The translations under genes and the position numbers were made by a program. This document shows, piece after piece, positions 36,801-47,100 of a stretch of DNA of 64,000 nucleotides. Numbering within the stretch: position 1 is the stretch's first letter; every line of letters begins with the position of its first letter. The DNA comes from Spongilla lacustris (taxonomy: Eukaryota; Porifera; Demospongiae; Spongillida; Spongillidae), in NCBI GenBank assembly GCA_949361645.1, contig OX442433.1, forward strand, positions 914,110-978,109. Reading direction: 5' to 3'. The notes beneath the pieces are model-generated. The model saw only the letters and a program-made list of their open reading frames with translations. It ran no database searches and was not told the origin of the DNA.

Positions 36801-39800
36801 CTCTCCAATGCCAATGGGTCGTACTCCAGGACACTTGTCTAAGGCAATAAGTCGGTTAGCCATCAGAGCTTTAATGTTGTCCCATTCAAGCACAGTGTTT
36901 GCCATTAATCGTGTCAGTGCTGCGATAGCTTCCCTCAAACGATTACTGTGGGCGCCATAGCGTAATAGAAAACTCTGCCACTGTACAGAATCAGTTCCAC
37001 TGGGACCAGCACCACCTTTGATTTTGTGGGCTACATGTTCAACATGTAATGCAGTGATGTCAACGTCTATCAATGGTGGTAATGAGGCACAATGAGCAAA
37101 AGCTGAGGGGTCTGGTTTGGTGGGAGAAGGGTGTTTTTCTTTCAGGATCTCAAGAACAGTCTTACCAGTACCTTCGACAATGTCATCAGTCCGTAAAATT
37201 CCTCCTGTTGTCCTCTCAGTAATCAAGCGCATCGCCTCCCGTACTTTGCCACGAAGCATAAGACGTGTGAAGACACGTGCTGAATTCTCATCGTCGTGCC
37301 TATACCGTATGCCAGACAATGCAGCATCACAGCGTTGGGCTTCATGTAACAATGCTTCAAAATGACCGGCTCTCCACATTTCCATCCGTTTCTCAAGAGT
37401 TCGGCGTATATCACACCCTTTCTTAATCATCGGGTCCCGTTGCAATAACAGCGGCGTCAAGCACATCAAACGCTCCGATTTTTCCTCTCCTCGAGTTATC
37501 ATGCCAATTTCAGATCTGGGAATTGGTGGTACTTGGTAAAGGATCAGATGTTGCCATAATTGGCAATGTGATTATGAGAAAACAAAAACTAATCATTGGG
37601 CAATTGTGTCTCCGTTTAAATAAGAATTTTCAAGATAAGAGCTAGCGTAATTACCAATGAGTGTTTATTATTTCTCTTCTTCACAACTACATGTACATGT
37701 GTACTATACAGATATTATCAAAATCAATTTGCAATAGTTCTCACATGACATGTATCTGTCCACAGGAGGTCATCCCTGAGCTAAGCACACTTCAGAGTGA
37801 TGAGAACCCAGCTCAAAATGTGCTGACCACAGCTAGTACCAGACTTCAAAAAGACGTATCTTGGATTCAAGCCCTAAATCCTCAACAAAGCTTTTGTTGG
37901 GGAATTGTGGCTACCTGTTGTTCAAAGATCTCTAGTAGTATCATAACTGATAACTTTGACTGGATCCATTCTTATGACATCATCATATCACAGCTTGGTC
38001 AGATTTATGCCTCCTATTGCAATGGAAAGAATCTTCCAGAGAGTGAGAGGGTCCTAGCTGACACTCTTCCCCAGGACATAGCCCATCTCCCCAGTGATGA
38101 TGTTCACAAATGTTTTGAATGGGTGAGGAGGCTTCAAAAGGTACTACTTGACTGGCAGAGGAAGATACATGAGGGTGATTGCAATTATGATGACATCTTG
38201 ATGTATGCTTCCAACCAAGCCAAGCTGTTCCAGTTAGGTCAGTTAGTTTGTGTTAGGTCAGCCATCATCGATATCCGAGTTATAATATCAATAATGAACT
38301 ACTATCCACTACTGTTCGAAAAAATCAATGCTCACTTTATTAAATATATTCAAGGAAATCCAGATGCCAAGTACTGTACCTTACCTCAAATTCTTCATCG
38401 ATATGGAGTACTATTTCCTCCCAAGTTCACAATGCATTTACTGTTGCCAGGAGATAATGTTTCCACATCTGGAGAGCAGCTGTTAGTAAATACAATTACA
38501 CCAAGTACAAATGGCACATTTCAGCCTCCTGGTCAGAATGCGTCTCTTCGGGCAACAAATGGACTCACTGTGAAGAAACTAATTGTACTGGCTGAACAGC
38601 TTGACCAATTTGTTAAACCTATTCTGGACCACATGCATATGTTGGTTTTCTTCAGCCTTCATCAAAGTGAGATCTTCAATAACTACCTCCTCCTTCAACT
38701 GAAGAAAGAGTTATCCATCAAAAAGGCAGCCCCATCTCTCCACCCCTCAATGATGCCCAGCCTTACTCTTTCAGCTCTTCAAATGTTGGGCAAGGAGCAG
38801 GAGGAGGGGCCCAAAGAGGAGGGTGTGTCCCTTCAAATCCTTGCAAAGGCTCTGAATACTACCAAAGCTTTCCTTGTCAAACTGATCCAAGGGACAGCAA
38901 AGTACTCTGAGATCATAGCTGAAGGTGGAGAGCTGGAGAATATTAACATTGAGGCCGAATTCAATACCTTTACAGCTTTTTTTGCCACGGTAGAGCTAGC
39001 ACCTCAGGTGAATAGCCACGATGGGCTGAAGGGTATCCAAAGTATGCTTGAACTGTTCCAGTACACTTCTCTCCATATTCCAACCATCCATGGTGTCTGC
39101 AAGCAGTATAAACTGGAGGGCTGTTTGAAGGACCCTACTTTGAGGGAGCTGGTGATGTTGGCTGAAGAAGTGGAGAGGAGTAGGGCTAACCTAATACCTC
39201 TGGAGGCAGTAGATAAGATGTGTCTTGTCAAAAAATCATTATGTCTTAAAACATTAGGGCCATATCACAGCCTTGGCTTATTTGCAGCTGTAGCTAACAG
39301 TGCAGCATTTTTTCAGTTTGTCAGGGACAAGAATTTTGATAGTAAAAAGGGTCAGGCAGTGTTTGGTCAGCAGTACCAGCTGATCACAGCCCAGCTTCAA
39401 CATGAGGAGTACAATGAGAATGTCCTCAATCACCTCTATGCAGCATACAAGTTTATCTTACCATTTATGGATACCAAACAAAACTTCAGCTCACTGATGT
39501 CCAAGGTGACCAGCCTTGATGTCTCTGGTGGACTAAAGCAGCTGGAGACTGTCAACTCTAATATCACTCTCATTCGCCTATGGTTCTCTAGAGCTGAGGT
39601 TAGCAAATGTGTGCAAATGCCTCATTTTATTGTGGATGGTCTTGTTATAATCATCACTGTAGTGTTATGGTAATTTGCACTGCAAAAGGCCACATTTAAA
39701 TCAAATAAGAAAGTAGGATAGTGTTATGTAAATCTGCAGTCTCACTATGACTGGTATATTATTCTTTAGTTTTCAGATGAGTACCTCAGCATGTATAAAT

Positions 39801-40364
39801 TATCACACAAAATAAGGATATGTGATGATACGTGGAATGCTTCAATCACCGAAGTTGTCAGCAGGTATGTTAATATAGTCATACTGTTGTGTGTTGCACA
39901 CTTGTATTTACACAGGATGCCTGGAGCCCACAACCATCGTTTCGTTCTCAATTTTATGAAGACAGTTGGAAACCATTATGTCAAGGATGGATGTCCTCAT
40001 GACTTCATCCTAGACCTTTTGGGTATAAATGTTCCCCAGTTATTTGGTCTACCAAAGGACACTGATAAGGGCTATCCTGTGGCTGTGGAGGTCCAGAGTG
40101 AGTTCTCAGCCTTCATACAAAGCTACATCCATCGTAATGCACTGAACCACTTTTTATTTGTTCAAGTATCGGTACGTATGTGACCTCATCACTACAAGTA
40201 CACATGTATGATTTGTTGCTTTTTCTCATCTTGATGTATAGTCTATTACTCCTGGACAACCTAATGAGTTTCAGCAACTCATTTTGAATGTTATCCAAAA
40301 GGGTAAGTCATAAAGAGGTGCACTGTGTGGGTTGGTGAGTATGCCGCGTCCATGTGCAGTGTGT

Positions 40365-40451
<87 letters not shown>

Positions 40452-42193
40452 GTGTGTGTGTGAGTGTGTACACTATATCAGACCAACTTGGCCGGTGGAC
40501 CTATCTATACCCATGATCTATGACCAGGCTACATGTATGTAGAAAGGAATTATGTTGATGTATACAATCTTTTGTGCAGAAGGCATAATTAATTATATAT
40601 TTTTAACATGTGGTGAATGTAAAAAAAGAGGCTTATTAAAATTGTGTAATAATAATATACATGTAATGAACTATGGCTCAAATGAACTGCTACAATGCAG
40701 AGTATGACATGAAAGTCATAATTAGAACGATTCTCAAAAATGTTGATACAAAATGAATGTTCTATAAAACAATGTTTGTGCAAAAAAAAAGTATCACCTG
40801 TGTTTCTAGCTATTGTAATAGAACTCTATTTATAATGATCTGTGCTTGTGCAGATCTTTTTCATTAGTGTGTATAAAACCCTCTGTATGTGTATATGTTG
40901 TCAGTTTTTATCATGATAAGCTAATCACATGATAAGCTAATCACATGATATACTAATCACAAAGTACCTTCAAGTATCTGGATCAATCCGTCTCACTCAT
41001 ATTATCATGTATGCCTGCTTTTTAAAAAAGGGTGTAAATAACAGCTCTTTTTTTTTCACTGCTCCAACACAAAACGTGGATGCTTAACATGCTTGTACTA
41101 AATCATTTTGCATTGTGTAGTAATGAACAGTGAAACCAACATGTTGAAAAAAGAATTAAATGAAGTACAACAGAAAATAGATGAAGAGATTAAAGTGAAC
41201 CGACAATGCAAAGAGGAGCTGGACCTTGTAAGGAAGGAACTAGATGAGACAAAGAGAGAACGAGATCAAGCAAAGATGGAACAATATCAGACTAAAAGAG
41301 AACGAGATCAGGCAATAGAAGAACGAGATGCGGCTATAACAAAACTGAATGAGCTAAGCAAAGAACACTCCGAGTGTATGGACCACTGGAAAGTACCACG
41401 CCATCATGTAACATTGCTGGAGAAGTCACTAGGAGGAGGAGCCTGGGGGTATGTTAAGGAAGGAAAGTTCAGAGGGCAACTGGTGGCTGTCAAGTGCATT
41501 CATGAGGCCATTGTTGCCCAACATACAGTCAGGCGAGTACATCGTGAGATCTGTACCTTGTCCCAAGTACGCCATCCCAACCTTGTGCAGTTTATAGCAG
41601 CTGTGCTGGATGACCAGGGAGGACCCATGATCATCACTGAACTGTTGGACACCACACTGAGGAAGGCCTATGAGGACAGCCTCCTTAACATGGCCCAGTG
41701 CATGGACATATTTAGTGATGTTGCCTGTGCCCTCTGCTACCTCCATGAGCTAGAAGCCCCCATCATCCACAGAGATGTCAGCTCAGCCAATGTTCTCTTG
41801 CAGGCTCTAGCCAAAGGCAGGTGGAAAGGAAAATTATCAGACTTTGGATCTGCCAATTGGGCCAAGGATGCTATCACCTTAGGGGAGGGTGCCATAGTGT
41901 ACACTGCCCCAGAGGCGTACCCTATTCCCCCCTCTTCCCTTCGCAAAGCACCACCACCACCACCCCAGACCACCAAGATTGATGTGTACAGCTATGGGAT
42001 ATTGTTGTGTGAGGTCACACTGAGGGAGTTCCCCAATCCTGACCTTCATGAGATGAAAGAGAAGATGAAGACCAAACATGTCCTCCTCCATTCCCTGATG
42101 GAGAGGTGTACCAATGATGACCCTGCCCAACGACCATCAATGGCTGTTGTTATTAAAGAGTTAGATAAGGTTAAGTTGTCTGTCACTGTTTGA
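25253..42193 (+). CDS. Gene C: PA-like / RNF213-arm-like / coiled-coil / protein kinase, apparently intact
   Basis: Exons: 25253-25340, 28070-28549, 28600-28769, 28833-28951, 29009-29125, 30849-31009, 31068-31153, 31203-31366, 32360-32531, 32589-32798, 32849-32938, 34141-34235, 34296-34560, 34614-34673, 37766-39598, 39770-39864, 39916-40171, 40242-40302, 41121-42193. All borders are GT-AG, all phases agree, and the total is 5595 nt (1864 residues plus stop). Layout: start exon (1-29); PA-like domain (about 55-150: VDLVQLVEQF, AIVFVNT, IPIFLLKASDGKELL); helical region (about 190-620); module 1 (620-759); central exon (760-1370) with ITAQLQHEEYNENVLNHLYA and TVNSNITLIRLW, which resemble conserved stretches of RNF213-type proteins; module 2 (1371-1507); coiled coil (1509-1600); kinase (about 1605-1860). 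No AAA+ motifs, RING, signal peptide or membrane helix seen. The RNF213 relation is from memory and moderate. A large cytosolic scaffold kinase, perhaps in innate defence, is a guess from family context. Confidence 0.8.
25622..25697. repeat. Two tandem 38-bp units in gene C intron 1
   Basis: GCGTTTAGCATGGATAACAA begins both units at 25622 and 25660; one mismatch by eye. Followed to 25860 by a G/C-rich block and an A-rich tail that looks like a short interspersed element; the matching block in D is split by the MITE at 44577. Confidence 0.7.
26650..26986 (-). pseudogene. Remnant of a TTF/ZMYM-type zinc-finger (hAT-related) protein
   Basis: The minus-strand frame contains LVLCYICVNARNEGNF, then FSSSGHSNWKNATINF, a stop, and then HEQSECYKEALER. 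This order (C-x2-C, F-x-x-x-G-x-S-N-W-K, H-x-x-S-x-x-H/Y) is that of TTF-type zinc fingers found in ZNF862-like and hAT transposase-derived proteins. It is interrupted by a stop and has no continuation. A second copy in the same intron of gene D (50570-51000) keeps WLHYDEARNLV before the zinc knuckle. It is antisense to the host gene and predates the C/D split. Confidence 0.55.
27767..27803. repeat. Poly-C run of 37
   Basis: Uninterrupted C run in intron 1 of gene C, 266 bases upstream of the PA exon. Gene D has a shorter run at the matching place (51979-51997). Confidence 0.9.
28070..28549 (+). CDS. PA-like domain exon of gene C (exon 2)
   Basis: Phase-1 acceptor after TCATCTTAG joins GAT-G of exon 1 to GT-CTG, giving Gly. 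The exon encodes the pattern of protease-associated domains: an acidic beta region, VDLVQLVEQFQSA, AIVFVNTRDD, then IPIFLLKASDGKELL. PA domains usually act as lids or protein-interaction surfaces, often in secreted or lumenal proteins, so finding one N-terminal in an apparently cytosolic kinase is unusual. A linker rich in Thr/Pro/Lys follows. The end at CAAT/GTACTAAC was chosen because a 50-nt intron there restores the frame in genes A, C and D alike. Confidence 0.6.
29126..30848 (+). other. Intron 5 of gene C
   Basis: Non-coding. Aligns with intron 5 of gene A. About 30552-30703 is an insertion absent from A, with CACGTGCA and its rough inverse; no clear termini. Confidence 0.5.
34141..34673 (+). 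CDS. Module 1 of gene C (exons 34141-34235, 34296-34560, 34614-34673)
   Basis: Three exons encode FVEEYLNAYK ... KICDGTWNVFIGEVISR, HDFILDLLGI ... VAVEVQSEFSAFIQ, and EQPNGFQQLILTVVQK. The same three-exon arrangement with matching phases (0, 2, 0) recurs after the central exon as module 2 (39770-40302). Function unknown; it looks like a duplicated helical segment. Confidence 0.75.
34740..37650 (-). mobile_element. Non-LTR retrotransposon, 5'-truncated, in intron 13 of gene C
   Basis: Gene D intron 13 is 466 bp and gene B has no such insert, whereas gene C intron 13 is 3.1 kb because of this antisense insertion. Borders are approximate: host-like sequence resembles gene D up to about 34735 and again from about 37690. 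No clear poly-A tail or target duplication can be fixed. The element encodes a reverse transcriptase followed by a zinc knuckle and an endonuclease-like domain, the order of R2/NeSL-type elements. Confidence 0.7.
34880..37578 (-). pseudogene. Reverse transcriptase-endonuclease of non-LTR element, one frameshift
   Basis: The long frame (37578 down to 35253) has GVRPIGIGE, LLVDAKNAFN, EGVTQGDPLSM and the catalytic TWYADDSA near 36355, in reverse transcriptase order. A CCHC knuckle (C-x2-C-x7-H-x3-C) follows near 35460-35500. Near 35295 a one-base shift moves the reading frame. The next frame (to 34880) carries VWQPQVEALFDVRV, RGTFTPFVLSVDG and LCLRGSRTKWRS, a restriction-enzyme-like endonuclease region typical of related elements in cnidarians and sponges. 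The N-terminus stops at an in-frame TAA near 37580, so upstream DNA-binding domains are missing. Probably dead on arrival (5' truncation) plus one later indel. Confidence 0.7.
37766..39598 (+). CDS. Large central RNF213-arm-like exon of gene C
   Basis: A single 611-codon exon, phase 0 at both ends, starting EVIPELSTLQ and ending LIRLWFSRAE. All-helical composition; conserved blocks GTAKYSEIIAE, SMLELFQYTS, SLGLFAAVANSAAFFQFVRD, ITAQLQHEEYNENVL and ETVNSNITLIRLW match what I remember of RNF213-type proteins between the N-terminal arm and the AAA+ core. It is the most conserved exon among B, C and D. Its loss in gene A and frame damage in B separate intact from broken copies. Confidence 0.6.
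39770..40302 (+). CDS. Module 2 of gene C (exons 39770-39864, 39916-40171, 40242-40302)
   Basis: Paralogous to module 1: FSDEYLSMYK ... CDDTWNASITEVVSR, HDFILDLLGINVPQLFGLP, then GQPNEFQQLILNVIQK. The last exon ends in phase 1 and joins the kinase exon through GTA (Val). This phase match ties the kinase to the same transcript. Confidence 0.75.
40371..40450. repeat. (GT)40 microsatellite in intron 17 of gene C
   Basis: Eighty bases of uninterrupted GT, followed by imperfect GT to 40468. Same intron position as the tracts in A and B. Confidence 0.95.
40912..40960. repeat. Three tandem 16-bp units
   Basis: CATGATAAGCTAATCA repeated three times, the last with two changes, in intron 18 of gene C. 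Confidence 0.8.
41121..42193 (+). CDS. Coiled-coil and kinase exon of gene C
   Basis: The exon enters in phase 1 and encodes residues 1508-1864. A 90-residue coiled coil (MLKKELNEVQQ ... RERDQA repeats) precedes a kinase with all catalytic motifs: glycine loop GGGAWGYV (about 1612), VAVK lysine (1632), helix-C REI, HRDVSSANVLL (1724), DFGSANW (1748), APEAY (1770), DVYSYGILL and a closing RPSM. The sequence resembles tyrosine-kinase-like (TKL) Ser/Thr kinases. A proline run lies between APE and the DVYSYG helix. This is the only undamaged kinase in the window. Confidence 0.85.
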
Positions 42194-42667
42194 TGTTAGG
42201 CTTACATTTGCTGTAAGTGCATCAGTACAATTATACACACTATCAATGTGCCATGCATTTTAATTATCAACCCTTATAATTCCCAGCTAGATACACCCAA
42301 ATGCAAATGCAACGCTAGCATGACGCTCTGGTTGACTGATTGACAGCAAAATGGGGACAAGGACAGGAGTATCCCACAAGCCTGTGTCCCTGTACTCAAA
42401 CTCCCCGCCAGTGGGGCACCAGCTAGTGCCGCTGACCACAACTTGGTGACCTGTGTACCAAGCCAGGACGCTGGTCCAGGCTTGGCTAGCCGGCTTTGTA
42501 GGGACAAGCCCGCAGGGCTCTGCCCTGCCTTACTGTAATTGAATATAAGCAGGGGAGGGTGGGAAAGGTGAAGCTCTCCAGCGCTTGTTGACCAGCAGCA
42601 TGCACTGGAGTTGCGCATCATTTTTATATATACCCAGAGGCTGGCCATCCTGATACACAACAAAAGC

Positions 42668-42687
42668 GGGGGGGGGGGGGGGGGGGG
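42668..42687. repeat. Poly-G run of 20
   Basis: Uninterrupted G run in the C-D spacer. Confidence 0.9.
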
Positions 42688-43277
42688 AGGGATGCCATCG
42701 CTATAACAAAGGTGAGATGTAACAACAGTGAGGCTTATCGGCTGGAGTGTGATGTGGTAAGGCAAATTACTAGTGCCCATTAAACCCTGTTTAGTTTCCT
42801 AAACAGTACCTTAAAACTATCTATGTCAGTACTAGTACTATGTTTTTAATATAACCTGACCTGTAACTTTTTAGTTCCAATACCATTTTTGTCTTTATGG
42901 GTGAGAATAACTCGGGATAGGAACAGTTTTTCAATTATATCAATGGCTTTAGAATTATCTGGAAGAACAAAGCAGATATCGAGAGTTACGTTAACTCTCA
43001 TTTAGGATTCTTGAAAGTCATTAAAAGCATTCCAATAGCCAATATTTCATGCACAAGTACTCCCAATATAGCACAAGTACTTACAACACCAACGTTTAAT
43101 TTTGAATAACTTTATTACTAAATGAAGATATAATGACCATTCATTTCAAGGTAATGATTTAATGTGTTACCACCTTACCCATGCTATTGACACCTTCAAA
43201 ATCTAATATTAGTCAAGCGAGTCAGCTTTGTGGACGTCATCAATGCATGTCCTCAGAAGCTCAATATAGTCTGCCTT

Positions 43278-43398
43278 CATAACATAAGTGGACTCACTAG
43301 CTCCCGCTGCCCTCAAAACATAAGTGGACTCACTAGCTCCCACTGCCCTCATAACGTAAGTGGACTCACTATACTAGCCCCCACTGCCCTCATAACAT
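43278..43398. repeat. Minisatellite, three units of 36-41 bp
   Basis: Units begin CATAACATAAGTGGACTCAC and end with CACTGCCCT; the third is enlarged by 5 bp and a partial fourth follows. Protein-coding meaning is unlikely. Confidence 0.8.
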
Positions 43399-43559
43399 CG
43401 TGCTGGATGATTCAACATGTAGCCACCATCTCAGACTGAGACAGCCTAAGTCCACCACAAAAATTTATGGTACTACCGTAGACTGAATATCAGATCAGAG
43501 CTAACTTTACATGCATTAAAGAATAAGCATAAAACAATACTCCTCCATCGTCCATTCCT

Positions 43560-43665
43560 ATTGCCAATAATAAGTATTGCACTCCTCCATTTGGTGCGAG
43601 AGCCCCTCAGACAGAGGTTTGTTGCTCGGAGAATTGCCTCTTGCTCTGCTGCTTTAAAAAAAAAA
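43560..43665 (-). mobile_element. Short 3' fragment of the non-LTR element
   Basis: The minus strand reads RATNLCLRGSRTKWRS, matching the last conserved block of the element in gene C (about 34925-34970). An A-rich stretch lies beside it at 43656. Likely a strongly 5'-truncated insertion. Confidence 0.5.
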
Positions 43666-44123
43666 AAAGTAGCATGCCATGATGTAATGTATAAGGCCAT
43701 TTCAAATGTGATAATAGTTTCCCGTCCGGGCCTATTCCCAAAACTGCTGCGGCGGCCGCGCGGGCGGGCGGCTGGCTATTATCCATCATTTATATGCAAT
43801 TATTAAAAATGAATATACCTATATATTATGTCTGGTACCGTACAACTGAGAACAGTGATTGCGCTGTATAATGCTGTATATCCAGACCTGTAGCTATTGA
43901 TGTGACACATTAAAACCTACATCTCAAACAAATAAATTCCGATGATTAGAATAATGGACATACATGTAATGGTGACATTACGCTTTAGCCTGGGGACCAT
44001 CAGTCGGGTCTCCAGACTAACACGCTTGTGGTCTATAATGACGCGTGCTGACGATAGTTGGGCGTAGCCCCGACTTCGCGTATAGTGGCGCACATTTGAA
44101 ATGACCTAAAATATTAATTAAAA

Positions 44124-44131
44124 TTACGTCA
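44124..44131 (+). promoter_or_regulatory. CRE/bZIP-like site TTACGTCA overlapping start codon, gene D
   Basis: Same element and spacing as in genes A and C. Confidence 0.35.
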
Positions 44132-47100
44132 TGAACATACTAAGAAAGAAAGACTCGAAGGATGCTCAATGTCCTGCTCAACTACAGTCTGGTCCACTGG
44201 CGCTGAGCGCACACTGCGATGGTAAGTTCTAATCACGCATTGCATATAGGATTTAGGAAGGGTTGCAAGCAAGATATTGATGTTGCGAGTGGGTGTGGTT
44301 TTAAATGTCTTGTTTGCTCTCCCTTTTTTGTCAAATAGAAAGTTTGTAATACATTGGACTTGTAATGGTATGGGTTGATGCGCTGCTAACATGCACTGCG
44401 CAGAAACGTAAGACTGCGACATATCGATTTCAGCGCTTAACACAGGAAAAAGTTATGGGTTGTTTTTTAATAACAAAAACCCTCTCTGGAATGGAGCGTC
44501 TAGCATTCTAGTTTAAAAACCATCCTCCCGGGGAGGATGCGGGAGGGGCCGGGGTACCCCTCTTGTCCAGCTAGGTTAGTCTCGTACCCAGACCCAGATT
44601 TTCACAGCATCGGATGGATTACATCACCGCTACGTGAAATGTGGGTCTGGGAAAATGCTCGAGTCTAGTCGTTCTGATCGATCGTCATGTTACGCAACAA
44701 GCGTGACGTCACAAAGCTGGCGTGACGTCAGACGGACAGCTATTAACAGTTTTTCCTCATCGTGGCAGAGCTACCGAAGCTACAGACAGCAGCATAGGAC
44801 TTGACAGGACAGGCGTGGTGACTTTCCTTTAAGTGCACAAACCAAACACATACTTCGCGCTCTTCCACAAAAGGTTTAGCGCCTTTTGACAGCATAGCGG
44901 CGTAGCCCAGCTCTTTTACTCGCGCCTCACGTTGTCTTCGTTTGCCACAACCTTACAGGACCTATCTTAAGCGGATTACAAAGTACTGTGTCCCTACCGG
45001 TTAATTAACCATATGACGTCACGGCAACTCTGCATTCTGATTGTGCACCTTATATGAGGCGCACTCAGAACGACTAGACTAGAGCATTTTCCCAGACCCA
45101 CTTTTCACGTAGCGGTGATGTAATCCATCCAATGCTGTGAAAATCTGGGTCTGGGTACGAGACTACAGCTAGGTGTGGCCCTAGAACTCAGCAGGGCTGC
45201 TGATTGAGAGCCAGCCTGGGGCCCGGTGAATTTCTTAAGAAAGGATGATTTAGTCTTGCTTGAGTCATAGTGGTTCACAAATACATGTATGATTCATTAG
45301 TGCAGAAAAAGATCGTCACTGGTTGCAGGCATTACTAAAATAAGTCGGATCAATACCTCAGTGCCTTGGACTTCGACATCTAGTCTTGAAATTGCTGATA
45401 GATGTATGGCAGATTGATCTGTCCTGGTTGCTTGGCTCACATCAATATAGAAGTATGTGCCTAGAGTTTCTAATTGCACTTTCTAACAGCTTGGTTCAAA
45501 ATCATTTCCATAGAAACGGATTAACCACAAACTCCTGATCATGACAGTGAAAGTAACTTTAGACAAGCATTGATTCTTGGAGGGGGAGATGACCCTACTG
45601 AGCCTTCTTTTGATTGGATGAAAAGACATAGCAACACGTGTACCAGTGCTGATATACAAAATGAAATGTTGCAGATAACAATTTTCAGAGAGATATCAAG
45701 CAGTATAAGTCTTTTCTGTCATGGCTGATGAAACTCAAATAAGGAACAGGTTGTGATAGTCATGAGTGTGTGAATGACTTGGTTCCGCCACAAACTCTCA
45801 TATGCCGAAAGATATCATATGCCTACATCAATGCACTTATATAGGAATACATGGGAAGTTCAAGGTAACATGCAGTACATGAAAAACCAGACAGTCTAGT
45901 CAGTCACGATTCACACATGAAGTCTAGCTTGTTACATCACTCCCTCCTTCAGTAGACATGTCCACATGTCTAGTACATAACCCACGTCCCAAGTCTTTCT
46001 GGCGGTCTCCTCTCCGAGTTGACCGATGCAATCCTTGCTGTTGTGTAGGTTCCTCTGCAACCTCCTGTAAACCTTCATTCACAGGCGCATTATCTTCTGG
46101 TTCTTCAGTCTGGTCATGTCCTATGACCTCTTGCTGTACTGTTATCATGCTGCTCATCAGTAGTGGCCTCCTCTCCACGACCATGTTGAATGAACATGTT
46201 GTCATACATGTCTTCTACATCCTCATTTGTTCTTTCAGTTTCAGACATAGTAGCCTGGTCAGCTGTTGGTTCCTGTTCCTCCTGCCTGTTCAGATATGGC
46301 TTTAAACGATCAAAGTGTACCACCTGCTGCTAATGTGGAGGAAGATTCCATTTGATCTGATTATCATACACCTTAGTAATGGTGTATGGTCCCTTCCAAC
46401 ATGCAGGAGCTTTTTGGAAAGCCCCCGAGATACTGCTTGGCAATATAACAAAACCATTTCTCCCTCTTTATAAGGTTTGCCTTCCACCTTACGGTCATAC
46501 AGCTGCTTGTGTCTATGCTGCTCTGCACCTAAATTATGCCGAACGAGGTCATAGGCTTCAGTCAGACGTTGCTCTAACACCTTTGCATACTGTGGACATG
46601 CCTGGGGGTTTGCCAAACATTAGATCAATAGGTAACTGCACTTCTCACCCAAACATGAGAGAGAATGGTGTGGCCTTTGTGGTCTCATGGACACTGGTAC
46701 AATAAGCCATCATGAGGCAAGGTAACTTGAGGTCCCAATCCTGTGCATCATCAATGCTGGCCATTTTCAGCATTGATAGCAAGGTACGATTAAAACTTTC
46801 TATCATGCCATCGGACTGGGGATGATAGGGAGTTGTCCTGGTCTTAACGATCCCTAGTAACCTGCAAATTTCTTTCACAAGGTTAGACTCAAAATTTCTG
46901 CCTTGGTCAGTGTGAAGACATGCCCCATATCTAACAACAAATTCATTCACAAATAGTCGTGCGACTGCACCTGTTTCCATATCAGGCATAGGGAAAGCCT
47001 TAGTTCATTTGGTGAAATAGTCACCTATGACCAGGATATACTTGTTCAACCAAGGGGTTAGAGGTAATGGACCCAAAATGTCCATTGCCACACGCTGCAT

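Larger units (their letters stand above)
42194..44123. other. Intergenic region between gene C and gene D
   Basis: 3' flank of C, a G/C-rich block (42340-42540) of repeat character, poly-G at 42668-42687, a minisatellite, a fragment of the non-LTR element, and then the upstream flank of gene D. The open minus-strand frame at 42274-42780 shows no family motif. Confidence 0.5.

Noticed and set aside
37500..37520. Right border of the non-LTR insertion at 37512, based on AGATCTGGGAATTG shared with gene D intron 13
   Set aside because: The element's reading frame continues sensibly past this point to about 37578, so the short match is probably chance; the border is left approximate.
40325..40516. 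Open frames of Cys-Val or His-Thr repeats over the GT tract
   Set aside because: Translation of a microsatellite on either strand; no coding support.
10126..42193. Kinase exons as separate single-exon kinase genes
   Set aside because: In A, B and C the preceding exon ends in phase 1 and the kinase exon begins in phase 1 after a good acceptor, giving Val each time. The upstream in-frame Met lies in intron sequence.
42274..42780. 168-residue minus-strand open frame
   Set aside because: Low-complexity Ser/Leu/Pro composition over a repeat region and a poly-G run; no motif, no paralogue.
43278..43398. CRISPR-like direct repeats
   Set aside because: Head-to-tail minisatellite units without unique spacers, in a eukaryotic sequence.
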